64,000 nt of DNA from Trichococcus patagoniensis (GCF_003051085.1 NZ_QAOM01000001.1:124001-188000), one strand, 5' to 3'; shown: positions 19,156-28,533, counted from the first letter of the stretch. Notes: generated from the sequence alone by a model not told the origin. Numbers and translations: made by a program.

Positions 19156-19202
19156 AAGAAGAACCCTATTGGCAAGTTCCTTTGTAGATAGGGTTCTTCT
19201 TA
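19156..19202 (+). terminator. Terminator after valS
   Basis: AAGAACCCTAT pairs with ATAGGGTTCTT across an 18-base loop, followed by CTTCTTAAA. The T run is weak, so readthrough into folC is possible. Confidence 0.65.
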
Positions 19203-19226
19203 AATGGAAATGGAGTGAAGTGGTAG

Positions 19227-20537
19227 ATGTTTGCAACTTATGAAGAAGCGATGGAATGGATCCATACCCGCAAAGGCATGGGCCCTAAACCGGGAATCGT
19301 CCGGATGAAATGGTTGATGGAAAAACTGGATCACCCGGAACGTAAATTCAGATCCATCCATATTGCCGGAACGAATGGAAAAGGGTCGAATGTCGCTTAC
19401 TTAAGAAGCCTGTTCATGGCGGCTGGCTATACGGTGGGAACCTTCACCTCTCCGCATATCGTCAGTTTCAATGAAAGGATCAGCGTGAATGGAGCGAACA
19501 TCCCCGATGAAGACGTATTGGAGCAAGCGAACATCCTTTACGCACTCTATGAGGAAATCGGCCGGACGGATATGGGGCCGTTGACGGAATTTGAAGTAGT
19601 GACCGCCATGATGTTCTCCTATTTTGGCTCCTATCCGTGCGATGTCGTTTTGTTGGAAGTCGGTCTGGGTGGTTTGTACGACAGCACGAATGTTGCCGAG
19701 CCGGATTTGGCGCTCATCACAACGATAGGCAAAGACCACAGCAATATTCTCGGGGATACCCTAGCGGAGATCGCCTATCAGAAAGCGGGCATCATCAAGA
19801 AAGGGACACCTGTCGTCATCGGAAGACTGCCTGAAGAGGCTTTGTCGGTGATGCGGAACACTGCGGAAAAACAGGCAGCGCCTTTGTATGCATTCGGACC
19901 GGACTTCAGCGTCACCAATTGGCATGAAGGTTCCGATTACCATGAAGTCTTTGATTTTGCCTCTCCATTGGGCACTTTTGAAAACCTTGAAATTGCATTG
20001 ATGGGTGGCCATCAAGTCGATAATGCGGCCACTGCGCTGCAGACCTACTTGCTGTTCTGCAAAAAATACGCTTTAAGCTACTCGGAGACCACAATCAAAG
20101 CAGGACTTCTGGGGACAGCTTGGCCAGTCCGGATGGAGATCGTTTCGCAAAAACCGTTTGTCATGCTGGATGGTGCCCATAATATCCCGGCTATGGAAGT
20201 GCTGACTGAAGCGGTCAAGAAGAAATTTTCTGATAAAGATATCACCATTCTGTTGGCGGCGTTGGCGGATAAGGACTTGGAGGAAATGGGCCAGTTGATC
20301 AAGTCGATCCCGGACAGCAAGCTGTACGTGACCAGTTTCGATTTCCCAAGGGCTGCATCTGTCAAGGAATTGTGCGAGCGGATGAGCGTACCAGAAGCTG
20401 CGGCCTATGAAGATTGGCGCTTTGCTATCGATGATTTGAAGGCGAAGCAATCCGAAGAGGGCATGTTATTGATTACCGGCTCACTGTATTTTCTTTCCGA
20501 AGTGAGACATTATTTATTAAAGAATAAGGGGTTTTGA
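19227..20537 (+). CDS. folC: Folylpolyglutamate synthase / dihydrofolate synthase
   Basis: A 436-residue Mur-ligase-family enzyme that adds glutamate to folates. The P-loop is G-T-N-G-K-G-S near residues 49-55, with T-S-P-H-I-V-S-F-N-E-R-I shortly after. The later L-D-G-A-H-N (about 315) is the other family mark, contacting substrate. GGAGTG precedes the ATG. It follows valS closely, a gene order common in Firmicutes, and is followed one base later by a HAD phosphatase gene. Confidence 0.95.
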   Translation: MFATYEEAMEWIHTRKGMGPKPGIVRMKWLMEKLDHPERKFRSIHIAGTNGKGSNVAYLRSLFMAAGYTVGTFTSPHIVSFNERISVNGANIPDEDVLEQANILYALYEEIGRTDMGPLTEFEVVTAMMFSYFGSYPCDVVLLEVGLGGLYDSTNVAEPDLALITTIGKDHSNILGDTLAEIAYQKAGIIKKGTPVVIGRLPEEALSVMRNTAEKQAAPLYAFGPDFSVTNWHEGSDYHEVFDFASPLGTFENLEIALMGGHQVDNAATALQTYLLFCKKYALSYSETTIKAGLLGTAWPVRMEIVSQKPFVMLDGAHNIPAMEVLTEAVKKKFSDKDITILLAALADKDLEEMGQLIKSIPDSKLYVTSFDFPRAASVKELCERMSVPEAAAYEDWRFAIDDLKAKQSEEGMLLITGSLYFLSEVRHYLLKNKGF

Positions 20538-20538
20538 G

Positions 20539-21198
20539 ATGCGTAAAAAAGCGGTCATTTTTGATATGGATGGATTGATGTTCGATACGGAAACGTTGGG
20601 CTATCAGGCACAACGTGAGTTGGCGGAAGAGCTGGCCTTGCCGATAGCGTTCGACTTCGATTATTACCTGAAACAAGTAGGGCGATCCGATAAGGATGTG
20701 ATGCCTGAATTGGCATCCGACTTCGGCGACGCTGAACTGGCGGAGCGATTCCTGAGAAAAATGAAGAAGAGACAGACAGCCATCGCCTCCGAGCAAGGGC
20801 TTCCGATCAAAAAAGGCCTTTATGATCTGCTTGGCTTTCTGAAGGATGAAGGCGTGGTGTGCGTCGTTGCTTCCAGCAGCCGGAGGAGAGAAGTGAGCTT
20901 CTACCTCGAATTGGCTGATATTTCGCAATATTTCCGCTACCAAGTCTGCGGAGATGAAGTATCCTTCGCCAAACCGGATCCGGAAATTTTCCTGAGCGCC
21001 TGGAAACCCCTCGACATTCCGAAAGAGGACTGTCTGATCCTGGAAGATTCGCTCAACGGCATCCGCGCGGCGTATGATGCGGGCATTGAAGTGATCATGA
21101 TTCCGGATCTGATCGTTCCGGATGACGAAGCGAAAGCAAAAACGATTGCCATTATGCCGGACCTGCATGCGGTCATGGATTGGCTGAAAGAGAAATAA
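20539..21198 (+). CDS. HAD-superfamily phosphatase, beta-phosphoglucomutase-like
   Basis: A 219-residue HAD hydrolase with all four motifs: nucleophile D-M-D-G near 9-12, Thr/Ser in V-A-S-S-S near 112-116, Lys in F-A-K-P-D-P near 145-150, and the acidic E-D-S near 169-171. The cap is helical (subclass I), as in phosphoglucomutase-like and sugar-phosphate phosphatases. The substrate cannot be read from sequence. The start is one base after the folC stop, so translational coupling is likely. Confidence 0.88.
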   Translation: MRKKAVIFDMDGLMFDTETLGYQAQRELAEELALPIAFDFDYYLKQVGRSDKDVMPELASDFGDAELAERFLRKMKKRQTAIASEQGLPIKKGLYDLLGFLKDEGVVCVVASSSRRREVSFYLELADISQYFRYQVCGDEVSFAKPDPEIFLSAWKPLDIPKEDCLILEDSLNGIRAAYDAGIEVIMIPDLIVPDDEAKAKTIAIMPDLHAVMDWLKEK

Positions 21199-21257
21199 CC
21201 TGTTCCGCTCCTTCCTGCGTATCTATTGAGTAGACGGAAGGAAAGGGGTAAAACAGG

Positions 21258-21947
21258 ATGGTGCAAGAAACAAATCTGCTGATGGAGGTTCCGAAGGCCT
21301 CACGCCCGCGTGAAAGATTGGATCAATTTGGAGAAAAAGCCCTGGCGACGCATGAATTATTGGCGATCATTCTTCGGACAGGCCCCAGGGACAGCAATGT
21401 CATGCAGCTAGCGTTACGGGTGCTGAACGAGTTCGAAGATCTGCATTCCTTGAAGATGGCATCGTTGGAAGAGCTGACTTCAATCCACGGAATCGGCCGA
21501 ACCAAAGCGATCGAAATCAAAGCCTGTGTCGAATTGGGTGTCCGCGTAGCCAATGCGACGCAGTTGAAGAGCGGTACGATCACCTCGACGCAAAGCGCCG
21601 GAACACTCCTGCAGAAAGAGATGCGCGATCTCCAGCAGGAACACGTGGTGGCTGTCTATCTGAACACAAAGAACGAAATCATCAAGAAGAAGACAATATT
21701 CATCGGCAGCCTGAACAGTTCGGTTGCGCATCCGCGCGAAATTTTCCGGGAGGCGGTAAGGTTTGCGGCGGCGCGGATCATCCTTGCGCACAATCATCCT
21801 TCCGGGAACCCCGATCCATCGGAAGCTGATTTGGTTTTTACCCGCAGGATGGTGGAATGCGGAGAAATGATGGGGATTGAGATCCTCGATCACTTCATCA
21901 TCGGGGTCGATGATTATCTCAGTCTGCGGGAATACGGCATCATTTAG
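21258..21947 (+). CDS. radC: RadC family JAB-domain protein
   Basis: A 229-residue protein with an N-terminal helix-hairpin-helix-like region (S-I-H-G-I-G-R-T-K-A near 74-83) and a C-terminal JAB/MPN domain with the metal motif H-N-H-P-S-G-N-P-x-P-S-x-x-D. Once annotated as DNA repair protein, its biochemical role is not established. A strong AAGGGG lies before the ATG, about 60 bases after the HAD gene. Confidence 0.93.
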   Translation: MVQETNLLMEVPKASRPRERLDQFGEKALATHELLAIILRTGPRDSNVMQLALRVLNEFEDLHSLKMASLEELTSIHGIGRTKAIEIKACVELGVRVANATQLKSGTITSTQSAGTLLQKEMRDLQQEHVVAVYLNTKNEIIKKKTIFIGSLNSSVAHPREIFREAVRFAAARIILAHNHPSGNPDPSEADLVFTRRMVECGEMMGIEILDHFIIGVDDYLSLREYGII

Positions 21948-21991
21948 TCTCCATTTCCGCAAAGCAAAATGAAAATCTGATGGCAAAAAAC

Positions 21992-22125
21992 TTGCAATAT
22001 CGGAAAACCTGATATATCATTATATTAGTGTTTTTGTTTGGTAAAGAAAAGATTGTCTTGAACATTCCTATCGTACCACAAGCAAGAATCACATTTTCAG
22101 TGCTTTGCACGAGGAGGAATTTTTC
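21992..22125 (+). promoter_or_regulatory. Promoter and long 5'UTR of cold-shock gene
   Basis: TTGCAA (21992-21997) and TATCAT (22015-22020) are spaced 17. The transcript would have an untranslated leader of about 100 bases ending in GAGGAGG. Long leaders are typical of cspA-type genes and control translation at low temperature; that role here is inferred. Confidence 0.6.
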
Positions 22126-22326
22126 ATGGAAAAAGGAACAGTAAAATGGTTTAACGCAGAAAAAGGTTTTGGATTTATCGAACGCGAAAGCGGAGACGAC
22201 GTATTCGTACATTTTTCAGCTATCTCAGGCGACGGATTCAAATCATTAGAAGAAGGACAAGCAGTTTCATTCGAAATCGTTGATGGAAACCGTGGACCGC
22301 AAGCTTCTAACGTAGAAAAAATCTAA
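22126..22326 (+). CDS. Cold-shock protein, CspA family
   Basis: A 66-residue single cold-shock domain. It carries RNP1 (K-G-F-G-F-I) near residues 13-18 and RNP2 (V-F-V-H-F) near 26-30, both intact. It binds single-stranded RNA and DNA and melts mRNA structure. GAGGAGG sits just before the ATG at 22126; an earlier in-frame ATG at 22105 precedes that ribosome binding site and is rejected. It has its own terminator. Confidence 0.97.
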   Translation: MEKGTVKWFNAEKGFGFIERESGDDVFVHFSAISGDGFKSLEEGQAVSFEIVDGNRGPQASNVEKI

Positions 22327-22347
22327 TTTTCCTTAACTTAAACGATC

Positions 22348-22380
22348 AAAGGGTCCGGGACACTGTCTCGGACCCTTTTT
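22348..22380 (+). terminator. Terminator after cold-shock gene
   Basis: AAAGGGTCCGGGACA and TGTCTCGGACCCTTT form a long stem with a tiny loop, followed by a T run. It is nearly the same sequence as the ezrA terminator. Confidence 0.92.
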
Positions 22381-22608
22381 AAATGCCGACCTGCTGGAGG
22401 AGTCGCTGTGGTTCGTGTAGACATATTGTGTCAATTAGGGTGAATTATTTACGTCAGCATTACCGATCGACGGCATTCCTGTCAAATAGATTAATTCTTT
22501 CTTTTGTTTGTTACATTGATGTTTTTCTTGTTCCGGTTTGTGGTAAAATAGAAAAGAATTTGTTTGTGGGAGAGTTTGTAGTCAATCAGACGGAAGGATG
22601 AGAAGTAC

Positions 22609-23631
22609 TTGGTAAGTTTGAATTTTAAGGGTAAAAACATCGGAATTGATTTAGGTACGGCCAATACGATCGTCTTCATAGCCGGCAAGGGCATTGTGAT
22701 CAGAGAACCTTCTGTCGTCGCCAAAAATATCCATACGGGGGAGATTCTGTCCGTTGGGGAAGAGGCTTTCCAGATGCTTGGCAGGACACCCGGCACCATT
22801 GTGGCATCCCGCCCGATGAAGGAAGGCGTCATTGCGGATTATGATACAACTGTCGCAATGATGAAATATTTCATCAAAAAAGCGACTGGAAATGCATTCG
22901 TCAAACCATACGTGATGGTCTGCGTACCAAGTGGTGTGACGGAAGTCGAGAAACGGGCAGTTCTTGATGCCACCCGGACAGCCGGCGCCAAAGAAGCTTT
23001 CATCATAGAGGAGCCTTTTGCTGCCGCGGTGGGTGCCGGACTTCCGGTGCATGCGCCTACAGGCAATATGGTGGTGGACATCGGTGGCGGGACGACGGAT
23101 GTCGCGACAATTTCGCTCGGAGGAATCGTTACGAGCCGTTCCAGCACAGCCGCTGGCGATCGTATGGATGAGGCAATCATTCAGTTCATACGCAAAAAGT
23201 ACGGTCTGTTGATCGGCGAGCGGACTGCCGAGAACATCAAAATAACAATCGGTTGTGCCGACATCGAAAAGGCAGCTTCCTACGGCTCCATGGAAATAAG
23301 GGGCCGGGATATGGTCAACGGCCTGCCCAAGACTTTGGAGATCCATGCCGAGGATGTAGCGATTGCGATCCATGATGTGGTCGAGAACATCATCCTTTCC
23401 GTGAGGGAAGTGCTGGAAGAGACGCCTCCCGAAATATCTGCTGACGTCATCGATCATGGCATCGTTTTGACAGGCGGCGGGGCTTTGTTGAAGAACATTG
23501 CTGAAGTCATTTCGGCGGAAGCGGAAGTACCTGTATTTATCGCCAACGATCCATTGGATTGCGTTTCCATCGGGACAGGCGAAACATTGAAGAATATCAA
23601 CGTGTACAAACGTAAAAATTTAAGGCATTAA
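22609..23631 (+). CDS. mreB: Rod-shape protein MreB
   Basis: A 340-residue actin-like ATPase that organises lateral cell-wall synthesis. It has [10 protein letters not shown] (phosphate 1) near residues 11-20, [10 protein letters not shown] (phosphate 2) near 157, and L-T-G-G-G-A-L-L (adenosine) near 290. The start is a TTG at 22609 with GGAAGGATGAG upstream; the next in-frame TTG at 22618 is an alternative. It leads an mreBCD cluster. An extended -10 (TGG-TAAAAT) lies about 65 bases upstream. Its presence agrees with rod or ovoid cell growth. Confidence 0.94.
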   Translation: MVSLNFKGKNIGIDLGTANTIVFIAGKGIVIREPSVVAKNIHTGEILSVGEEAFQMLGRTPGTIVASRPMKEGVIADYDTTVAMMKYFIKKATGNAFVKPYVMVCVPSGVTEVEKRAVLDATRTAGAKEAFIIEEPFAAAVGAGLPVHAPTGNMVVDIGGGTTDVATISLGGIVTSRSSTAAGDRMDEAIIQFIRKKYGLLIGERTAENIKITIGCADIEKAASYGSMEIRGRDMVNGLPKTLEIHAEDVAIAIHDVVENIILSVREVLEETPPEISADVIDHGIVLTGGGALLKNIAEVISAEAEVPVFIANDPLDCVSIGTGETLKNINVYKRKNLRH

Positions 23632-23676
23632 GATAATGAATGTAATTGAAAGTGATGTGCGAAATGAGGTGTCAAT

Positions 23677-24531
23677 GTGAATCAGTTTTTTAACAATAAA
23701 AAATTGATTATCCTATTGATCAGTGTGATCACCTTTATCAGCTTGATAGCATATTCTCTTACAAACAACAGGGAAGACACATCGATACCGCAACAAGTAG
23801 GGAACGATGTGACAGGCTCCGTTGCGAGAATATTTTCTAAGCCAGCGGAAGTAGTGGCGAATTTTGTTGATTCAGTCGATAACCTGATGAATACGTATGA
23901 AGAAAACCAATCTTTAAAAAGTAAAATTGATACCGTTTATGAACTGCAAGTGAAAGTCTATAATCTGGAGCAAGAAAATGCCCGGATGCAGGAAGAACTT
24001 GAACTGAAAAGCACTTTGTCAGAATATGAACAAATCAATGCTTCTGTGGTATCCCGCAACCCGGACAGTTGGCTGAACCAGATCGTCATCGATAAAGGAT
24101 CCCAGGACGGGGTAGAGGTCGACATGTCGGTGATGGCTGGAAACGGTCTGATCGGTCGTGTATCCGAAGTCAATTCGACCAGCGCGAAAGTGCTTTTGTT
24201 GACCACTTCAAACGATACGACTAACCGTGTGTCAGCTGAAATCCAAACGGAATCCGGACCTGTTCATGGCATTGTCAATGGCTATGATGAGAACACGAAG
24301 ATGCTTTCCATGTCCCAGATTGCCCCGGACGCAGTGATCAATCCTGGCGACAGTGTGATCACATCAGGATTGGGCGGCGTTTCGCCAAGCGCCTTGTTGA
24401 TCGGAACCGTCAAAGAAGTATCCATGGACAGCTATGGCCTGTTCAAACAGGTGACGATCGAGCCTGCCGGAGAGGTTTATAATATCCGCTTTGTGACGGT
24501 CATCAAACGGCTGAGCGGGAGTGGTGAGTGA
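23677..24531 (+). CDS. mreC: Rod-shape protein MreC
   Basis: A 284-residue protein with one N-terminal transmembrane helix (about 8-26), a coiled coil (about 70-115, rich in Glu, Leu and Lys) and an extracytoplasmic beta domain (from about 120, V-S-R-N-P-D-S-W-L-N). MreC links MreB to penicillin-binding proteins. The start is a GTG at 23677 after GAGGTG. It overlaps mreD at its stop. Confidence 0.94.
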   Translation: MNQFFNNKKLIILLISVITFISLIAYSLTNNREDTSIPQQVGNDVTGSVARIFSKPAEVVANFVDSVDNLMNTYEENQSLKSKIDTVYELQVKVYNLEQENARMQEELELKSTLSEYEQINASVVSRNPDSWLNQIVIDKGSQDGVEVDMSVMAGNGLIGRVSEVNSTSAKVLLLTTSNDTTNRVSAEIQTESGPVHGIVNGYDENTKMLSMSQIAPDAVINPGDSVITSGLGGVSPSALLIGTVKEVSMDSYGLFKQVTIEPAGEVYNIRFVTVIKRLSGSGE

Positions 24532-25055
24532 TGGTGCAGAACAGATCTTTGCATCACACTTATTTCATCCCCGTGATGCTTTACTTGCTTTTGATTTTGG
24601 ATGGGTTTTTGATTAATGCCTTCCCGGGCCAGTTCGTCAGTGAAGAGTATATCCTTGTGCCGCACTTGGCGTTGTTCGGATTCGTGATTTTTTCCTACTA
24701 CTTCCCCAAACAGCCGATGCAGTTGTACGCAGTTCTGTTCGGGCTGTTGTTCGACAGTTATTACAGCGGCATTTTGGGCGTTTACGCAGTCGCTTTTGCG
24801 GTGATCGTGTACTTCGTGAAGAAAATGCAGAAATATTTGACGGAAAATGTTTTCGTGTTGGCCCTATTGTTCATCTTAGCGATCGTTATGGTTGATTCAT
24901 TCGTTTTTGGCTTTTACAGCTTGATTGACATTACGCAGCTTGATTTCAGCGCATTCGCTTCAGAACGTCTGGGACCGACCATCGTGTTGAACATTGTGCT
25001 GTTCATTGTCATTTATTACCCATTGTTTAAACTTGTGGGCTGGATGTACGACTGA
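24531..25055 (+). CDS. mreD: Rod-shape protein MreD
   Basis: A 174-residue membrane protein with about five to six hydrophobic segments and few charged residues, the normal MreD plan. The start ATG at 24531 overlaps the mreC stop (TGATG). A GTG one codon earlier (24528) is also in frame and would be inside mreC. It completes the elongasome cluster. Confidence 0.9.
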   Translation: MVQNRSLHHTYFIPVMLYLLLILDGFLINAFPGQFVSEEYILVPHLALFGFVIFSYYFPKQPMQLYAVLFGLLFDSYYSGILGVYAVAFAVIVYFVKKMQKYLTENVFVLALLFILAIVMVDSFVFGFYSLIDITQLDFSAFASERLGPTIVLNIVLFIVIYYPLFKLVGWMYD

Positions 25056-25095
25056 ACATGATGAGAAATGAATGAGATTTTTTTTAATGAAATGC

Positions 25096-25415
25096 TTGCA
25101 TTTAACGAACGCTGTGGTATTATTGTCTTAAATTCTAAATGCAATGAAGAGAAAAAGTAACTTTTGCCTATTTCCAGAGAGTTTGCGGGTGGTGTGAGCA
25201 AACAATAGCATGCAGTGAAATCACGTCTCTGAGCAAGAATGCCGAAAAGACAGCAGCTGCTGTTCTCAGTAGGTTGACTCGGTTGTGCCCGTTACAGCAC
25301 TGACGTTTCGAATGGAACGTTATGAGGCGGTTTCTGTGAAGATGCCGCAAACAAAGGTGGAACCACGACTTCAATCGTCCTTTAACTTTCAGCAGGAAGT
25401 TAGAGGGCTTTTTTT
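25096..25415 (+). ncRNA. T-box leader of amino-acid ABC operon (probable His specifier CAC)
   Basis: TTGCAT (25096-25101) and TATTAT (25119-25124) are spaced 17. The leader has the AGAGAGTTTGC...GAGCAAAC distal loop, the T-box core AGGTGGAACCACG (25355-25367) and a terminator stem CCTTTAACTTT/GAAGTTAGAGG ending in a T run at 25415. AGAGA (25148-25152) and TCTCT (25226-25230) can close Stem I, placing CAC (25222-25224, His) one base from the stem, the same spacing as GTA in valS and GCT in alaS. ATC (25220-25222, Ile), directly after GTGAA, is the alternative. Confidence 0.8.
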
Positions 25416-25489
25416 ATTGGAAACGGATTGATGAGGAGCCACCACAAAATACGGTAATAAAAAAGTACACATATATGGAGGAGAAGAAT

Positions 25490-26287
25490 ATGAAAAAGTT
25501 AGCATTAATGTTGTTGGCATCTACAAGTTTTTTGGCTGCATGCGGTGGAGGAGCTGCTGAGGATTCTGCTGCAACCGGATCGGAAGATTCAGGGATCAAA
25601 GAAACATTGGTGATGGGGTTGGATGACACTTTTGCACCGATGGGCTTCAAAGATGAGAGCGGCGAAATCGTCGGCTTTGACGTCGACTTGGCGAAAGAAG
25701 TCGCTGAACGCTTGGATGTTGAAATCACTTTCCAGCCGATTGATTGGGCAATGAAGGAAACCGAATTGGCTTCCGGTAACATCGACATGATCTGGAATGG
25801 CTATTCCATCACGGATGAGCGCAAGGAAAAAGTGCTCTTCACAGAACCTTATCTGAACAACAGCCAAATCATCGTCACAATGGCAGACAGTGCTATCAAG
25901 ACAAAAGCCGATTTGGCCGGGAAAGTCGTCGCGACGCAACAAGGATCCGCAGCATTCGATGCCATCAACGCCGATGAAACGGGAATTGCTGCTAAGTTTG
26001 ATGGGGGCACGCCAATCTTGTACCCTACCTTCAATGATGTGTTCAACGACCTGGAAAGCGGCCGCAGTGATGCAATCGTTGTTGATGAAGTGTTGGGCCG
26101 TTACACTATGAAACAAAAAGGCGAGGGAAAGTATACCGTCCTTAGCGATAATTTTGGCGATGAAGAATATGGTGTGGGTGTCCGCAAAGAAGATGTCGCA
26201 CTGAAAGAAGCGATTGACAAAGCGTTGAATGAAATGCGTGAAGATGGAACATACGATGAAATCTACGCAACTTGGTTCGCTGAATAA
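25490..26287 (+). CDS. Amino-acid ABC transporter substrate-binding lipoprotein, copy 1
   Basis: A 265-residue lipoprotein with a signal peptide ending in L-A-A-C. It has a type 3 periplasmic-binding fold: A-P-M-G-F-K-D near 50, G-F-D-V-D-L-A near 65, and the domain return near 190-200. It binds a polar amino acid. The ATG at 25490 has GGAGGAG 6 bases upstream; the earlier ATG at 25475 overlaps that site and is not used. The protein is very similar to the next gene product over most of its length, with long identical blocks such as Q-P-I-D-W-A-M-K-E-T-E-L, so the two arose by tandem duplication. Confidence 0.92.
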   Translation: MKKLALMLLASTSFLAACGGGAAEDSAATGSEDSGIKETLVMGLDDTFAPMGFKDESGEIVGFDVDLAKEVAERLDVEITFQPIDWAMKETELASGNIDMIWNGYSITDERKEKVLFTEPYLNNSQIIVTMADSAIKTKADLAGKVVATQQGSAAFDAINADETGIAAKFDGGTPILYPTFNDVFNDLESGRSDAIVVDEVLGRYTMKQKGEGKYTVLSDNFGDEEYGVGVRKEDVALKEAIDKALNEMREDGTYDEIYATWFAE

Positions 26288-26316
26288 TAAAATTGTTTGT
26301 TGAGGGGGAAAGCCGC

Positions 26317-27114
26317 ATGTTGGATAAACTAAAAAAAGCTGCCTTGATCGGAATGGGTTTATTGTTGTTGGTTGGATGCAGCGGGGCTGCTGATGACGCT
26401 TCCGCCAGCTCGGAAGCTCTTGCAGAGGAAACGCTGGTCGTGGGTTTGGATGACACGTTTGCGCCGATGGGATTCCGTGATGACAATAATGAAATCATCG
26501 GATTCGATGTCGATCTGGCGAAAGAGGTCGGTGAACGGATCGGGGCCGAAATGGTTTTTCAGCCGATTGATTGGGCAATGAAAGAAACCGAATTGGATTC
26601 CGGGAACATCGACATGATCTGGAATGGCTATGCCATCACGCCGGAAAGGGCTGAAAAAGTTCTCTTGAGCAAGCCGTACATCGTGGATGCGCAATCCATC
26701 ATCGTTTTGAAGGACAGCGACATCCAAACGAAAGCCGACTTGGAAGGGAAGTTGGTTTCGACACAACAATCTTCCAGCTCAGTGGATAAGATCATGGAAG
26801 ATGCATCAGGGATATTTGAAAAGTTGGGTGGGGATCTGGTGCTTTATCCTTCCAATAATAATTCCTTCAGCGATTTGGAATCAGGCCGCGTGGATGCAAT
26901 CGTCGTCGGTGAAGTCTACGGGCGTTACTACATGAAGCAGACCGGCAAAGACATCTACCGTGTACTGGAGGATAATTTCGGGGAAGACGAGATGGCGGTT
27001 GCCTTCAAAAAGGGCAACACGGACTTGCAGGAGCGTGTCGATGCAGCTTTGGCCGAAATGAAGGAAGACGGAACCTTCGATGAAATATACGACAAATGGT
27101 TTTATAGTGAATAA
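26317..27114 (+). CDS. Amino-acid ABC transporter substrate-binding lipoprotein, copy 2
   Basis: A 265-residue paralogue of the preceding gene product with lipobox L-L-V-G-C. The ligand-contact regions differ at several places (for example Y-S-I-T-D-E-R versus Y-A-I-T-P-E-R, and the S-Q-I-I-V versus Q-S-I-I-V strand), so the two may have different affinity or specificity. GAGGGGG precedes the ATG at 26317; the in-frame ATG at 26293 lies upstream of it and is rejected. Both share one permease and one ATPase. Confidence 0.92.
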   Translation: MLDKLKKAALIGMGLLLLVGCSGAADDASASSEALAEETLVVGLDDTFAPMGFRDDNNEIIGFDVDLAKEVGERIGAEMVFQPIDWAMKETELDSGNIDMIWNGYAITPERAEKVLLSKPYIVDAQSIIVLKDSDIQTKADLEGKLVSTQQSSSSVDKIMEDASGIFEKLGGDLVLYPSNNNSFSDLESGRVDAIVVGEVYGRYYMKQTGKDIYRVLEDNFGEDEMAVAFKKGNTDLQERVDAALAEMKEDGTFDEIYDKWFYSE

Positions 27115-27146
27115 TGAAAATATAGGGTAAGAAAGAGGTTTATGAA

Positions 27147-27782
27147 ATGGACTTGATACAGACGATACTGCCATCATTGCTTGACGGCTTGAAGATGACA
27201 CTTAAGTTGTTCTTCATCATAGGAATCTCCAGCATTCCGTTAGGATTTCTGATTGCCGTCATCCGGGTTTACGGACCTAAGTGGCTGGGTTTTCTGATCC
27301 AGATATATGTCTTCATCATGAGGGGAACGCCATTGCTGTTGCAATTGATGTTTGTTTTCTTCGGTTTGCCGCTGATAGGCATTACGTTGGATCGTTTTTC
27401 GGCCGCGATTTTGGCATATATGATCAACTATGCTGCCTATTATGCGGAAATCTTCCGTGGAGGTATTACGGCTGTTCCGAAAGGACAGTTCGAGGCCATT
27501 TCGGTGTTGGGTATCGGTAAGGTCAGAGGGTTTTTCAAAATCATCATTCCGCAGGTCACCAAGATCGTATTGCCATCTGTAGGGAATGAAGTGATTGCGC
27601 TGGTAAAAGATACATCTTTGGTTTATGTCATCGGCCTCGGGGAGCTCTTGCGCGCAGGGCAGATTGCTGCGAATACGTATGCCTCGTTAGTGCCTTTCCT
27701 GGCAGTGGGCATCGTCTATTTATCCGTTACGGCTGTCATTACGGTGCTGCTGAATAAACTTGAATCCAAAGGGAACTTTTAG
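27147..27782 (+). CDS. Amino-acid ABC transporter permease (HisM/GlnP type)
   Basis: A 211-residue membrane protein with about five hydrophobic helices and the polar amino-acid permease signature E-I-F-R-G-G-I-T-A-V-P-K-G-Q-F-E-A near 92-108 (EAA loop, contacts the ATPase). R-G-T-P-L-L-L-Q-L near 58-66 is also typical. Only one permease gene is present, so it probably acts as a homodimer. AAGAAAGAGG lies before the ATG. Confidence 0.93.
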   Translation: MDLIQTILPSLLDGLKMTLKLFFIIGISSIPLGFLIAVIRVYGPKWLGFLIQIYVFIMRGTPLLLQLMFVFFGLPLIGITLDRFSAAILAYMINYAAYYAEIFRGGITAVPKGQFEAISVLGIGKVRGFFKIIIPQVTKIVLPSVGNEVIALVKDTSLVYVIGLGELLRAGQIAANTYASLVPFLAVGIVYLSVTAVITVLLNKLESKGNF

Positions 27783-27797
27783 GGGGGAGCGGCAATC

Positions 27798-28478
27798 ATG
27801 TTATTAAATGCGATGAATATAAATAAGTCTTACCATGACATAACCGTTATCGATGATTTTTCATTCCACATCGATTCCAACGAAATCGTTGTGCTTGTGG
27901 GACGTTCCGGAACGGGTAAAACAACTTTGATGCGCTTGCTCAACAATCTGGAAAAAGCAGACCAAGGCACCATTTCGATCGAGGATGCCATCTTGTGCAA
28001 ACAAGGATTGAAGGGCGCAGAATATGCGGACCGCAAAAAAAGGCGCCTTTACCAAAATAAAATCGGCATGGTGTTTCAGGATTACGCTTTGTTCCCGAAC
28101 CTTACTGTGCTGGAAAATCTGCTGGAAGCGCCGCTTGCCCAAAAATTGGGCAGCCGTGAAGAGTTGGCGGCGAAGGCAGCTGGATTATTGGAGCAAATGG
28201 GATTGGAAGACAAACTGAATGCGATGCCGTCGACTTTATCCGGAGGCCAGAAGCAAAGGGTTGCGATCGCCCGGGCGATGATGCTGAATCCGCGCGTGCT
28301 TTGTTTTGACGAACCGACTTCTGCGCTTGATCGCGAATCTTCCGACAGCATCGGTAAGCTGATCCAGGAAATTGCTGCTGGAGGAACCGGTATCCTGATT
28401 GTTACGCATGATACCGAGTTCGGGCAACAATACGGCACCCGGATTGTTTCCTCAAGCGAATTCGTCATGAACCGTTAA
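27798..28478 (+). CDS. Amino-acid ABC transporter ATP-binding protein
   Basis: A 226-residue ATPase of the GlnQ/HisP family. Walker A is G-R-S-G-T-G-K-T-T near 35-43, the signature is L-S-G-G-Q-K-Q-R near 150, Walker B is V-L-C-F-D-E, and the H-loop is I-V-T-H-D-T. It is slightly shorter than the usual 240 residues. It is the last gene of the T-box operon, followed by a terminator. Substrate is inferred as histidine from the leader, not from the protein. Confidence 0.93.
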   Translation: MLLNAMNINKSYHDITVIDDFSFHIDSNEIVVLVGRSGTGKTTLMRLLNNLEKADQGTISIEDAILCKQGLKGAEYADRKKRRLYQNKIGMVFQDYALFPNLTVLENLLEAPLAQKLGSREELAAKAAGLLEQMGLEDKLNAMPSTLSGGQKQRVAIARAMMLNPRVLCFDEPTSALDRESSDSIGKLIQEIAAGGTGILIVTHDTEFGQQYGTRIVSSSEFVMNR

Positions 28479-28533
28479 AAACAGTTTAGATATTAGGGCA
28501 TGTTCACAGAAAATTGGACAGTCCGAACAAGAA

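Noticed and set aside
22383-22601. Plus-strand frame of 72 codons upstream of mreB
   Set aside because: It overlaps the mreB promoter region and has no family features or ribosome binding site.
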